DNA from: CALJIC01 sp039805565
Lineage (GTDB): Bacteria; Chloroflexota; Chloroflexia; Chloroflexales; Roseiflexaceae
Direction of reading: 5' to 3'
Length of the DNA: 18,191 bases
Assembly: GCA_039805565.1 (NCBI GenBank)
Contig: JBDLTZ010000010.1
Span: forward strand, 1 to 18,191
The first letter of the stretch is position 1. Each line of letters opens with the position of its first letter. The translations under genes were made by a program, and so were the position numbers. Below, piece by piece: positions 1 to 6,178 of the stretch. The notes under the pieces are model-generated. The model did not search any database. It saw only the letters and a program-made list of their open reading frames with translations, and was not told the DNA's origin.

Positions 1-809
1 GCCATCATTGGCACCGAGAGGGCGGCGGCGACCCCGGCCGCGGCGAACTGCGCGGGGCAGCCCTGATCGACCACACGTTCCACGCCAGGGGGCGGCGGGA
101 AGATCTGCGGCCGCGCCGTGCGGATGGCGGCGAGCGGGCTCACCGGCGGGGCGACATCGAGGGTGAACAGGCGCATCACCGGGTCGATCGCCGCCGAGGA
201 GAGCCCCTCACGGAACGCGCTCGCAATGCGGCGGGCCGGCTCATCGCCCTGGATCAAGTCCACGGCGCACCAGTCCGCCCCGCTGGACACGAGCAGCCGC
301 GCGAGGTCGTTGAGCACCGCCGGGGCATCGAGCGCCGAGGAGAGCAGGCGGCTCGCCTCGGCCAGAAAGCGCAGGCGGTCCACGCTGGCCCGCAGTGCCC
401 GCTCGGCCTGACGCGCCTGCTCCTCGGCGCGATAGACGCGCACCGCATTCCGCACGCTCTGGGCCAGCCGATCGAACGAGGGTGTGCCCTTCGTCAGGTA
501 GTCAGCGGCGCCGGCCTTCATCAGCGCCACGACGAGCTCCTCGTCGCCGTGGCCCGTGAGCGCGATGACCGGCGTGGTGATGCCGCGGGCGCGCATCGCG
601 TTGATGACGGAGAGGCCATCGCTGTCGGGAAGCTGGTAGTCAAGGAGCACGCAGTCGATGCCGCCGCGGACGAGAATATCGAGGGCTGAGGCGCTGTCCT
701 CAGCCTCCTCCAAGCGCATCATCATCCCCGCGGCCTGGAGCGTCCGGCGAACTGCCGTGCGATCGATCACATCGTCGTCCACGACAAGCAGGGTCAGAAG
801 TTCTTCCAT
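1..809 (-). CDS. Receiver-GAF signalling protein (partial, C-terminus outside window)
   Basis: Reading leftward from the ATG at 807-809, about 269 codons stay open to the window edge, so the C-terminus is missing. Residues 1-125 are a response-regulator receiver domain: acidic pair DDD at 11-13, phospho-acceptor Asp57 in VLLDYQLPDSDG, the Thr of VIALTGHGDE and the Lys of YLTKGTPS. A short helical linker rich in Arg, Glu and Ala follows, then from about residue 145 a GAF-like domain. Receiver-GAF proteins usually continue into a histidine kinase, phosphatase or cyclase output, but that part is not visible. The gene starts 9 bp after the stop of the upstream response regulator, so the two are very probably co-transcribed. 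The ribosome binding site is weak, which suits translational coupling. Confidence 0.85.
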   Translation of the reverse strand, partial: MEELLTLLVVDDDVIDRTAVRRTLQAAGMMMRLEEAEDSASALDILVRGGIDCVLLDYQLPDSDGLSVINAMRARGITTPVIALTGHGDEELVVALMKAGAADYLTKGTPSFDRLAQSVRNAVRVYRAEEQARQAERALRASVDRLRFLAEASRLLSSALDAPAVLNDLARLLVSSGADWCAVDLIQGDEPARRIASAFREGLSSAAIDPVMRLFTLDVAPPVSPLAAIRTARPQIFPPPPGVERVVDQGCPAQFAAAGVAAALSVPMM

Positions 810-818
810 GTGTCTCTG

Positions 819-1244
819 CTACGGTAGCTCGTTGATGGCCCAATACTTGTTGAGCGTCGCCATTGCCTCCACGAAGGCGGTGAACGTGACCGGCTTCAGG
901 ATGTAGCCGGCGACGTTGAGGTTGTAGGCCTCAACCTTGTCACGGTCGTCGTCCGATGTCGTCAGGACTACCACCGTGATGGAGCGGAGCTCGGGGTCCT
1001 CGCGCAGTGCGCGGAGGAACTCCAGACCGTTCATACGCGGCATGTTGAGGTCGAGCAAGATCAGCCGGCGGTGTGCCGGGATCTGCTCGCCGCCAGAGCC
1101 ACGCAGCATGTGGAGCGCCTCGATGCCGTCGCCGGCGACGTACAGCGGGTTGACGATGTTGTTCTTCTTGAAGGCGCGCTGGACGTTCATGACGTCAACC
1201 TCGTCGTCATCGACCAGCAGGATGTGCAAGAGCTTGGAGTCCAT
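819..1244 (-). CDS. Rcp1/CheY-like single-domain response regulator
   Basis: A 141-residue protein made only of a receiver domain. The acidic pocket VDDDEVD is at 11-17, the phospho-acceptor Asp65 lies in LILLDLNMPRMNG, the switch Thr in VVVLTTSDDD and Lys117 in YILKPVTF. The DDDEVD start, the extended loop around residues 49-58 and the long C-terminal helix are typical of Rcp1-like regulators, which in many bacteria receive phosphate from phytochrome or other hybrid kinases. No output domain exists, so it probably acts by protein contact or as a phosphate shuttle. AGAGGT lies six bases before the ATG and supports this start. It is the first gene of a leftward pair with the receiver-GAF protein. 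No kinase is adjacent on this side, so its partner is unknown. Confidence 0.9.
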   Translation of the reverse strand: MDSKLLHILLVDDDEVDVMNVQRAFKKNNIVNPLYVAGDGIEALHMLRGSGGEQIPAHRRLILLDLNMPRMNGLEFLRALREDPELRSITVVVLTTSDDDRDKVEAYNLNVAGYILKPVTFTAFVEAMATLNKYWAINELP

Positions 1245-1334
1245 GACCTCTGCGCTTTCTCAGTCTGTGGCATGGGCGGTAGGCAACCTGCTTTCTGCAA
1301 GAAACGTGCCGAAGTTGCGCCCGGCGCGATGGGG

Positions 1335-1340
1335 TAGAAT
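1335..1340 (+). promoter_or_regulatory. Possible -10 element of the DHA2 permease gene
   Basis: TAGAAT matches the sigma-70 -10 consensus at five of six positions and lies about 40 bp before the permease ATG in the 134-bp divergent gap. No good -35 hexamer sits 16-18 bp upstream (TTGCGC is only 14 bp away), so this is a tentative call. I could not recognise the promoter of the leftward response-regulator genes in the same gap. Confidence 0.35.
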
Positions 1341-1378
1341 ACGCCGGTGGCGGAGGAGAGCGACAGCGAGGAGCGGGG

Positions 1379-2875
1379 ATGAACCCAACACGCGCGCGGA
1401 TTGTGACAGCCGGGCTGATGCTGACGCTGTTCCTGGTATCGATGGAGTCAACGGTTGTCAGCACCGGGATGCCGACGATCGTCAGCCAGCTCGGCGGGCT
1501 GGACGCCTACAGCTGGGTGTTCACCGCCTTCATGCTGGCGTCGACGACGACCGTCCCGCTGTACGGGAAGCTGTCGGACCTGTACGGGCGCCGGCCGGTG
1601 TACGCCACCGCGATGGCGATCTTCCTGGTGGGGTCGGTCCTGTGCGGCCTGGCCACGAGTATGACCCAGCTGATCATCTTCCGCGCGGTGCAGGGTCTGG
1701 GGGCGGGCGGCCTGCTCCCGCTGGTGTTCATCATCATCGGCGACCTGTTCAGCCTGGAGGAGCGCGCTCGCATCCAGGGGCTGTTCTCGGGGGTGTGGGG
1801 GGTCTCGTCGCTGGCGGGCCCGCTGCTGGGCGGCTTCATCGTGGACCGGGTGGACTGGCAGTGGATCTTCCTGATCAACATCTTCCCGGCGCCGCTGGCG
1901 GCGGCGCTGGTCTGGTGGGCGTGGGTGGACCGGCCGCGCCCGGTGGGGCCGCGACCGGCGGTGGACTACCTGGGCGCCGCGCTGCTCACGGCCGGCGCGG
2001 TGGCGCTGCTGATGGGCCTCTCGGACCTGGCGGCTCCGTGGGCGTGGGGCACGCTCGGCCTGGCCGCCGCGCTGCTCGCGGCGCTGGCGTGGGTCGAGTT
2101 GCGCGCGCCGGACCCGGTGCTGCCGCTGGGGCTGTTCCGCGAGCGCATGTTCGCGGTGGCGTGCGCCCACGGTGTGCTGGCAGGATGCGCGATGTTCGGC
2201 AGCACGGCGTTCGTGCCGCTGTTCGTGCAGGGGGTGCTCGGCACTACCGCCACCGAGGCCGGCGCGGCGCTGACGCCGATGCTGCTGGCCTGGGTCTTCG
2301 CCAGCATCATTGGCACGCGGTTACTGCTGCGAGTCGGCTACCGCTCGCTGTCGCTGGCGGGCATGGTCTCGCTCACGGCCGGGGCGCTGATGCTGACTCA
2401 GGTCAGCGCGCAGACCGGGCGCGTGCCGCTGATGTTCTACCTGGGGCTGATGGGCCTCGGCATGGGGCTCTCGATCCCCGCCTTCCTGATCGCCGTCCAG
2501 AGCACGGTGGAGCGCCGCAAGCTCGGCACCGCCACCTCGACGCTCCAGTTCAGCCGCAGCATCGGCGGCGCGCTCGGCATCGGCATCATGGGGGCGGTGC
2601 TCACGGCGGGGCTCGCGGCGAGCCTGGCGTCGGCTGGGGTGGACCCCGCTACGGTGTCGGTCAACGGTATGCTGGACCAGGGGGGCGGGCAGGCGGTGGA
2701 CGAGACGCTGCGCGCGGCGCTGAGTGCCGGCACGCGCGGGGTCTTCGTGGTGGCGTTTGTCGCGGCGGCGCTGGGCCTGGTGGTTACGGCGCTGGCGCCG
2801 CGCGGCACGATCGGCGACCTGGCGGCGCGGCGCGAGCAGGATGCGACACCGCAGCCCGGAGCGGTGGGCGAGTGA
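1379..2875 (+). CDS. DHA2-family (EmrB/QacA-type) MFS multidrug:proton antiporter
   Basis: A 498-residue inner-membrane protein; its length and number of hydrophobic stretches fit the 14-helix drug/H+ antiporter-2 family. Helix 1 carries the MESTVVSTGMPTI segment, a variant of the usual LDxTIVxxALPxI with Glu in place of Asp. Motif A is GKLSDLYGRR at 63-72, motif B RAVQGLGAG begins at 102, and the antiporter motif C GVWGVSSLAGPLLGG spans about 138-152. The family exports hydrophobic or cationic drugs using the proton gradient; the substrate here cannot be read from sequence. GAGGAG lies five bases before the ATG. An acetyltransferase gene follows after 22 bp, so the pair is likely one transcription unit. 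A 654-residue open frame overlapping this gene is a GC-rich shadow. Confidence 0.93.
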   Translation: MNPTRARIVTAGLMLTLFLVSMESTVVSTGMPTIVSQLGGLDAYSWVFTAFMLASTTTVPLYGKLSDLYGRRPVYATAMAIFLVGSVLCGLATSMTQLIIFRAVQGLGAGGLLPLVFIIIGDLFSLEERARIQGLFSGVWGVSSLAGPLLGGFIVDRVDWQWIFLINIFPAPLAAALVWWAWVDRPRPVGPRPAVDYLGAALLTAGAVALLMGLSDLAAPWAWGTLGLAAALLAALAWVELRAPDPVLPLGLFRERMFAVACAHGVLAGCAMFGSTAFVPLFVQGVLGTTATEAGAALTPMLLAWVFASIIGTRLLLRVGYRSLSLAGMVSLTAGALMLTQVSAQTGRVPLMFYLGLMGLGMGLSIPAFLIAVQSTVERRKLGTATSTLQFSRSIGGALGIGIMGAVLTAGLAASLASAGVDPATVSVNGMLDQGGGQAVDETLRAALSAGTRGVFVVAFVAAALGLVVTALAPRGTIGDLAARREQDATPQPGAVGE

Positions 2876-2897
2876 ACAGAGGGCAGAGCAGAGTATT

Positions 2898-3635
2898 ATG
2901 ACGAGTGAGATGACACACCGCTTCAACCAGCTCGGGCAGCCGATCGGGCCGGCGCTGATCAGCTGGACTCCGCCGCCCCGCCCGCCGCGTGAGGCAATGG
3001 AGGGGCGCACCTGCCGCATCGAGCCGCTCGACATGGCGCGCCACGCGGCCGACCTCCACACGGCCAACGCGCTCGATGCCGACGGCCGCATGTGGACCTA
3101 CCTTCCGGCGGGGCCGTTCGCGAACCCCGAGGAGCACCGCGCCTGGTATGAGCCGCGCGCGGCGGGCGAGGACCCGCTGTTCTACGCGATCGTAGACGGC
3201 GCGACCGGGCGAGCTGTGGGGGTCGCGAGCTACCTGCGGATCGACCCGGCGGCCGGCTCGATCGAGGTTGGCCACCTGGCGTTCTCGCCGCTGCTCCAGC
3301 GCACCCGCGCCGCCACCGAGGCCATGTTTCTGATGATGCGACGCGCCTTCGGGCTCGGCTATCGGCGCTACGAGTGGAAGTGCGACGCGCTCAACGCCCC
3401 CTCACGGGCCGCGGCGCAGCGCCTCGGGCTCTCGTTCGAGGGAGTGTTCCGCCAGGCGACAGTCTACAAGGGGCGCAGCCGCGACACGGCCTGGTACGCG
3501 GCGATCGACGGCGAGTGGCCGGCGCTCGAGGCGGCCTTCGAGCGCTGGCTCGACCCGGCCAACTTCGACATGCAGGGGCGGCAGCGCGTCCGGCTGTCCG
3601 AACTCACGGCGCCGATCCTGGTGCGGCAGGGCTAA
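2898..3635 (+). CDS. GNAT N-acetyltransferase, RimJ/RimL-type
   Basis: A 245-residue protein of the COG1670 group. An N-terminal extension of about 35 residues (RFNQLGQPIG...PPRPPRE) is followed by a GNAT fold: RTCRIEPLD as strand 1, the substrate region with MWTYLPAGPF, strand 4 in SIEVGHLAFSPLLQ, an acetyl-CoA loop QRTRAATEAMF near 134-143, and the family-typical end Y-EWKCDALNAPSRAAAQRLGLSFEG. These enzymes move an acetyl group from acetyl-CoA to an amine of a protein N-terminus, a small molecule or a drug; the substrate is unknown. The open frame extends upstream into the permease gene, but the ATG at 2898 is the first sensible start and follows the permease stop by 22 bp. The ribosome binding site (GAGCAGAG) is weak, which fits coupling to the permease. 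Confidence 0.88.
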   Translation: MTSEMTHRFNQLGQPIGPALISWTPPPRPPREAMEGRTCRIEPLDMARHAADLHTANALDADGRMWTYLPAGPFANPEEHRAWYEPRAAGEDPLFYAIVDGATGRAVGVASYLRIDPAAGSIEVGHLAFSPLLQRTRAATEAMFLMMRRAFGLGYRRYEWKCDALNAPSRAAAQRLGLSFEGVFRQATVYKGRSRDTAWYAAIDGEWPALEAAFERWLDPANFDMQGRQRVRLSELTAPILVRQG

Positions 3636-3682
3636 GCAGAGGACCGGCCGCGGCGCTCAGTCGTAGCCGAGCTGCTTTCCTT

Positions 3683-3712
3683 CGTCCCTCTCCCGGCCTT
3701 GGGAGAGGGACG
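3683..3712. terminator. Perfect 12-bp hairpin between convergent genes
   Basis: The arms CGTCCCTCTCCC (3683-3694) and GGGAGAGGGACG (3701-3712) pair perfectly around a six-base loop. It lies between the plus-strand acetyltransferase and the minus-strand nucleotidyltransferase, so it could end transcription from both sides. No T-tract follows on either strand, so it may instead be a copy of a dispersed repeat; a related shorter hairpin occurs at 5195-5214. Confidence 0.6.
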
Positions 3713-3766
3713 GCTGTCACCCGCTGACCCCTCTCTCCGCCCCCTTGAGCGCGGAAGCTATGCCGA

Positions 3767-4600
3767 TCACGCCCCGCCCACCAGATCCTCCCAGAAGGCC
3801 AGGCCGCGCTCGATGCCCTCCGACGTCACCGGCTGCGAGTCATTCCACATGACCGTCACCTCGCCGTCCCACAGCTCACCGCCCGGCCCGAGCGACGCGG
3901 CGCATGCCTTCTCGTACAGCGCGAACTTCGCGTCCAGGTTGGGCTCGCGCAGCAGCGCCTGGAGCAGCGCAAGGAACGCCGGGTCGTGCTCCTGCAGGTG
4001 GCGCACCGCGGCCTTGTCACCCTCCCAGCGCAGGCCCCGCACGAAGAAGTAGCCCAGCGTGACATTCATCACGCCGTACATCGAGATGCGCAGCTCGGCT
4101 GCCTGGCGGTGGACAGGGTCGCTGGAGGCCATGAGACGGCGGGTGTGCAGCAGGTTGTAGCTCAGCCCGATCCACGCGCCGTAAGCGTCGGACTCGCCCA
4201 CCGGCCGCACCCACGCGCCGCCGCGCACCTTCTCCTGCGCCTGCCGCAGCGCGCCGCGCCGGTCGAAGACCACCGCGCCGTCGATCAGCCAGCGCGCCAT
4301 GCGCCCCACCCAGGCGTTGCCGTCGAGCGGCTCAGCCGCCGCGATGATCTCGCCAACCTGCGCGGCGGTGACGAACAGCACGTCGGTGAGGCGGTGGTCG
4401 ATGTACGTGATGCCCACGCCGAGCGGCACCGGCATCTCGGAGAGCACCACCACGACGTCGTAGTCGCTGACGGGGGTGAGCGTGGCGCGCCCGGTGGAGC
4501 CGATAGTGAGCAGGCCGTCGACGGCCGGATGGCGGCTGAGGCGCTCCAGCGTCTCCTCGAGCGTGAGGTGGGCGGTGCTGGCGTGCGGGAGGGGGAACAT
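3767..4600 (-). CDS. Nucleotidyltransferase-domain protein (polymerase-beta fold)
   Basis: A 277-residue soluble protein. The nucleotidyltransferase signature is clear: GSTGRATLTPVSDYDVVVVL, with Gly34-Ser35 and the metal-binding Asp46/Asp48, and a possible third acidic residue Asp73 in RLTDVLFV. The rest is mostly helical and resembles the C-terminal domain of kanamycin- and aminoglycoside-type nucleotidyltransferases, with a helix near YGAWIGLSYNLLHTRRLM. The family transfers NMP to drugs, proteins or RNA; the target here is unknown. The open frame extends further upstream, but AAGGAG six bases before the ATG at 4600 fixes the start. It is monocistronic, divergent from the 4.7-5.3 kb leader region and convergent with the RimJ/RimL-type gene. 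A drug-modifying role is suggested only by the efflux and GNAT neighbours. Confidence 0.85.
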   Translation of the reverse strand: MFPLPHASTAHLTLEETLERLSRHPAVDGLLTIGSTGRATLTPVSDYDVVVVLSEMPVPLGVGITYIDHRLTDVLFVTAAQVGEIIAAAEPLDGNAWVGRMARWLIDGAVVFDRRGALRQAQEKVRGGAWVRPVGESDAYGAWIGLSYNLLHTRRLMASSDPVHRQAAELRISMYGVMNVTLGYFFVRGLRWEGDKAAVRHLQEHDPAFLALLQALLREPNLDAKFALYEKACAASLGPGGELWDGEVTVMWNDSQPVTSEGIERGLAFWEDLVGGA

Positions 4601-4634
4601 CGCGGCTCCTTCCTTGGCATGGGTGGGCAGCGCG

Positions 4635-4645
4635 AGTGTACCACG
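4635..4645 (-). promoter_or_regulatory. Extended -10 promoter of the nucleotidyltransferase gene
   Basis: On the minus strand this reads CGTGGTACACT: TACACT as -10 with an upstream TGG (extended -10 pattern), about 35 bp before the ATG at 4600. No clear -35 is present. The same 11 bases occur in the promoter region of the hybrid histidine kinase at 18041-18051. Confidence 0.5.
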
Positions 4646-4651
4646 GGTCGC

Positions 4652-4667
4652 TCGGTCCGAGGACCGA
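4652..4667. promoter_or_regulatory. Palindrome in divergent promoter region (possible operator)
   Basis: TCGGTCC (4652-4658) and GGACCGA (4661-4667) form a perfect inverted repeat with a two-base centre. It lies between the -10 of the leftward promoter and directly abuts the TTGACG -35 of the rightward promoter, a position from which one dimeric regulator could control both. The regulator is unknown. Confidence 0.45.
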
Positions 4668-4696
4668 TTGACGGCCCTGTGGAAGCGTGTTACCCT
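4668..4696 (+). promoter_or_regulatory. Sigma-70-like promoter upstream of the mini-ORF
   Basis: TTGACG (4668-4673), a 17-bp spacer and TACCCT (4691-4696). The -35 matches five of six consensus positions; the -10 keeps the first, second and last bases. Transcription would begin near 4703, about 27 nt before the mini-ORF start. Confidence 0.5.
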
Positions 4697-4729
4697 GCGC
4701 GCACAGTACTTCAGTAAAGGAGCAAGCGC

Positions 4730-4798
4730 ATGACAGCACAGGCCACAACTCTGATGGGCGTCCGCACGCAGCGAGCGGCGGCGGTGCGCCTCTTCTAA
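4730..4798 (+). CDS. Candidate 22-residue mini-ORF / leader peptide
   Basis: The ATG at 4730 is preceded, seven bases away, by AAAGGAG (4716-4722), one of the best ribosome binding sites in the window. The frame codes for 22 residues, MTAQATTLMG followed by a basic part VRTQRAAAVRLF, and ends in TAA. I do not recognise it. A plausible promoter lies just upstream. A second tiny frame begins at the GTG at 4799, one base after the TAA, and ends at 4834. The ORF could be a leader peptide coupling ribosome movement to folding of the repeat-rich RNA downstream, a small protein, or the remnant of a decayed gene. Coding is supported only by the initiation signals, not by conservation that I can test. 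Confidence 0.4.
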   Translation: MTAQATTLMGVRTQRAAAVRLF

Positions 4799-5057
4799 GT
4801 GCGCCTGTTGCACAGTCAGCAGGCTCTGCCGTAGCCAGCGGCGCGCGTGCGCCGGTCCGTGTTGGTCACGTGTGGTGCGCCTCAGCGCGCCCGTGATCGC
4901 CTGGATCTGCGTCTCGCTCGTCCGCGGCGTGGCCGAGCCGTAAGCTCAAAAGCGATCTGAGAGCCGCAGGCGCACGCGCCCTGTAGCCCTCGAACGATAT
5001 CGGTCGCAGGCGCACAGGTGCCCCGCGGCCATCGAATGACACCGGCCGCAGGCGCAC
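4784..5057. repeat. Six copies of the 8-mer GTGCGCCT: three direct, then three inverted
   Basis: GTGCGCCT occurs on the plus strand at 4784-4791, 4799-4806 and 4875-4882. Its complement AGGCGCAC occurs at 4968-4975, 5008-5015 and 5050-5057. The copy at 4799 extends to GTGCGCCTG, a 9-bp perfect match to all three inverted copies. In RNA, any of the first three could pair with any of the last three, allowing mutually exclusive long-range stems. The first copy lies at the 3' end of the mini-ORF and the second starts one base after its stop. Confidence 0.55.
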
Positions 5058-5127
5058 GCTCGCACTGCGGCCGCGCTGTTTCCGCCGGCCGCACGGGTTC
5101 ACCCCTGCGGCCGGTGCACGCGCCGGC
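4965..5127. repeat. Imperfect tandem repeats of about 41 bp
   Basis: The 11-mer CGCAGGCGCAC starts at 4965, 5005 and 5047 (spacing 40 and 42 bp), with a degenerate fourth start at 5090. Most units end in a CGGC- or CGGT-containing block. Unit interiors are diverged (for example CGAACGATATCGG and CGAATGACACCGG). The spacers are not unique and equal-sized as in CRISPR, and no cas gene is near. Confidence 0.5.
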
Positions 5128-5159
5128 TGTGGGGATCGTACGCCCCGCCGCCGGCGCGT
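5083..5159. repeat. Two adjacent large GC-rich inverted repeats
   Basis: First structure: CCGGCCGCA (5085-5093) with TGCGGCCGG (5106-5114), continued inside, after one mismatch, by GGG and CCC around a TTCA loop. Second structure: ACGCGCCGGC (5118-5127) with GCCGGCGCGT (5150-5159), with a GGGG/CCCC pair inside. Both are stable enough to fold in RNA or as extruded DNA. Neither has a T-tract, so they are not classic terminators. Confidence 0.5.
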
Positions 5160-5194
5160 TTGTGTGCCCGGATGCGTGCGGGGAGCATTTACCC

Positions 5195-5282
5195 CTCTCC
5201 CGTGGCAGGGAGAGCGGAGGCAGCAGAGGAGCGCGGGGAGGAAGCCTCCCCGCACGACATATCTCTCCCACCTCCGGTGGGA
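5195..5282. repeat. Three consecutive hairpins just upstream of the RIO kinase gene
   Basis: CTCTCCC/GGGAGAG (5195-5201 and 5208-5214), GCGGGGAGG/CCTCCCCGC (5233-5241 and 5245-5253, loop of three), and TCCCACC/GGTGGGA (5266-5272 and 5276-5282, loop of three). All arms are perfect. The last ends 4 bp before the AAAGG ribosome binding site, so it could affect access to it. The first resembles the hairpin at 3683-3712. Confidence 0.55.
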
Positions 5283-5295
5283 CACCAAAGGAAAT

Positions 5296-6177
5296 ATGAA
5301 GAAGCAGAGCTACGAGAGCAACGCCGACGTCCAGCGCTGGCTGCGCCGCCAGGCCGGCGAGCACGACAGCGGGGACGCCCAGTTCGACCCGACGTTCCTG
5401 GCCGGCCGGCGCGACAGCGACTGGATCCTGTCGTCGCTGCGCGTGTTCCACCAGCAGAAGCTGATCACCGACGTGATCGGCCAGGCCAGCAGCGGCAAGG
5501 AGGCCACCGTCTACTGCTGCGTCGCCCACCCGGACACCGGCGCCGAGCTGCTGGCGGCCAAAGTCTACCGGCCGCGCATGTTCCGCAGCCTGCGGAACGA
5601 CGCGATCTACCGTGACAGCCGCGCCCAGCTCGACGAGCAGGGCCACGCCGGGAACGACCGCCGCCGCCGGCGAGCCGCCACCAGCGATAGCCAGCGCGGC
5701 CGCGAGCTCCAGGTGGCCTCCTGGATCACGCACGAGTACCAGGTGCAGCGCGAGCTGCACACCGCCGGGGCAGCCGTGCCGCGCGTCTGGTCGCAGATCG
5801 GCAACGCCATCCTGATGGACTGGGTGGGCGACGAGGACGGGCCGGCGCCGCGGCTGAGCGACGTGGACCTGGAGCAGGACGAGGCCCGGCCGCTGTTCGA
5901 CAAGCTGATCGGCAGCATCGAGCTGTTCCTGACGCACCACCGCATCCACGGCGACCTGTCGGCCTACAACATTCTGTACGACGGCGACGTGACGGTGATC
6001 GACTTCGCGCAGGCGGTGGACCCGCGCCACAACCCCGAGGTCTACACGCTGCTCGCGCGCGACGTGGACCGCGTCTGCCGGTTCTTCGCGCCCTACGGGG
6101 TGCAGGCCGATGCAGACGCGATCGCCGCCGATATCTGGACGCGCTACCTGCTCGGCGAGGCCGGGCACAAGGAGTGA
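5296..6177 (+). CDS. RIO-type serine/threonine protein kinase
   Basis: A 293-residue cytoplasmic protein with RIO kinase hallmarks: nucleotide loop SSGKEATVY at 65-73 in place of a standard glycine-rich loop, the Lys of AAKVYR at 89, the catalytic HGDLSAYNIL with Asp220 and Asn225, and the metal-binding IDFAQAV with Asp236, followed by the family-typical LLARDVDRVCRFF. A basic, probably flexible insert (DRRRRRAATSDSQRGRE) lies at 121-137, where RIO kinases have a disordered loop. In archaea and eukaryotes these kinases act in ribosome assembly; the role of bacterial members is poorly known. The open frame extends 44 codons upstream through hairpins, but AAAGGAAA just before the ATG at 5296 supports this start. 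Its stop is one base before the ATG of the ABC exporter gene, so translation is likely coupled. Confidence 0.92.
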   Translation: MKKQSYESNADVQRWLRRQAGEHDSGDAQFDPTFLAGRRDSDWILSSLRVFHQQKLITDVIGQASSGKEATVYCCVAHPDTGAELLAAKVYRPRMFRSLRNDAIYRDSRAQLDEQGHAGNDRRRRRAATSDSQRGRELQVASWITHEYQVQRELHTAGAAVPRVWSQIGNAILMDWVGDEDGPAPRLSDVDLEQDEARPLFDKLIGSIELFLTHHRIHGDLSAYNILYDGDVTVIDFAQAVDPRHNPEVYTLLARDVDRVCRFFAPYGVQADADAIAADIWTRYLLGEAGHKE

Positions 6178-6178
6178 T

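Larger units (their letters stand above)
4601..5295. other. Long intergenic region with divergent promoters, mini-ORF, repeats and hairpins
   Basis: These 695 bp contain no protein I recognise. From left to right they hold the promoter of the nucleotidyltransferase (minus), a palindrome, a plus-strand promoter, a 22-codon ORF, a stretch with the 8-mer GTGCGCCT in both orientations, imperfect repeats of about 41 bp, two large GC-rich inverted repeats, and three compact hairpins just before the RIO kinase gene. A minus-strand open frame reads through from the RIO kinase antisense, but its composition is low-complexity Arg/Ala/Pro, so I do not call it. If the promoter at 4668 serves the RIO-ABC operon, the leader would be about 590 nt. 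Confidence 0.6.

Noticed and set aside
937..2901. Very long plus-strand open frame overlapping the DHA2 permease
   Set aside because: Its translation is Gly/Ala/Arg low-complexity with no domain; it is a frame shadow of the permease, caused by high third-position GC.
3683..3712. Classic rho-independent terminator
   Set aside because: The stem is strong but no T-run follows on either strand; I keep it as a terminator-like hairpin of moderate confidence only.
4965..5127. Possible CRISPR array
   Set aside because: Only an 11-bp core is conserved, spacing is 40-43 bp with related rather than unique spacers, and no cas genes are near.
4882..6168. 428-residue minus-strand open frame antisense to the RIO kinase and into the repeat region
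   Set aside because: Repeats such as CAPATDIVRG and APAAGVIRWP reflect the 41-bp DNA repeats; no ribosome binding site or domain supports it.
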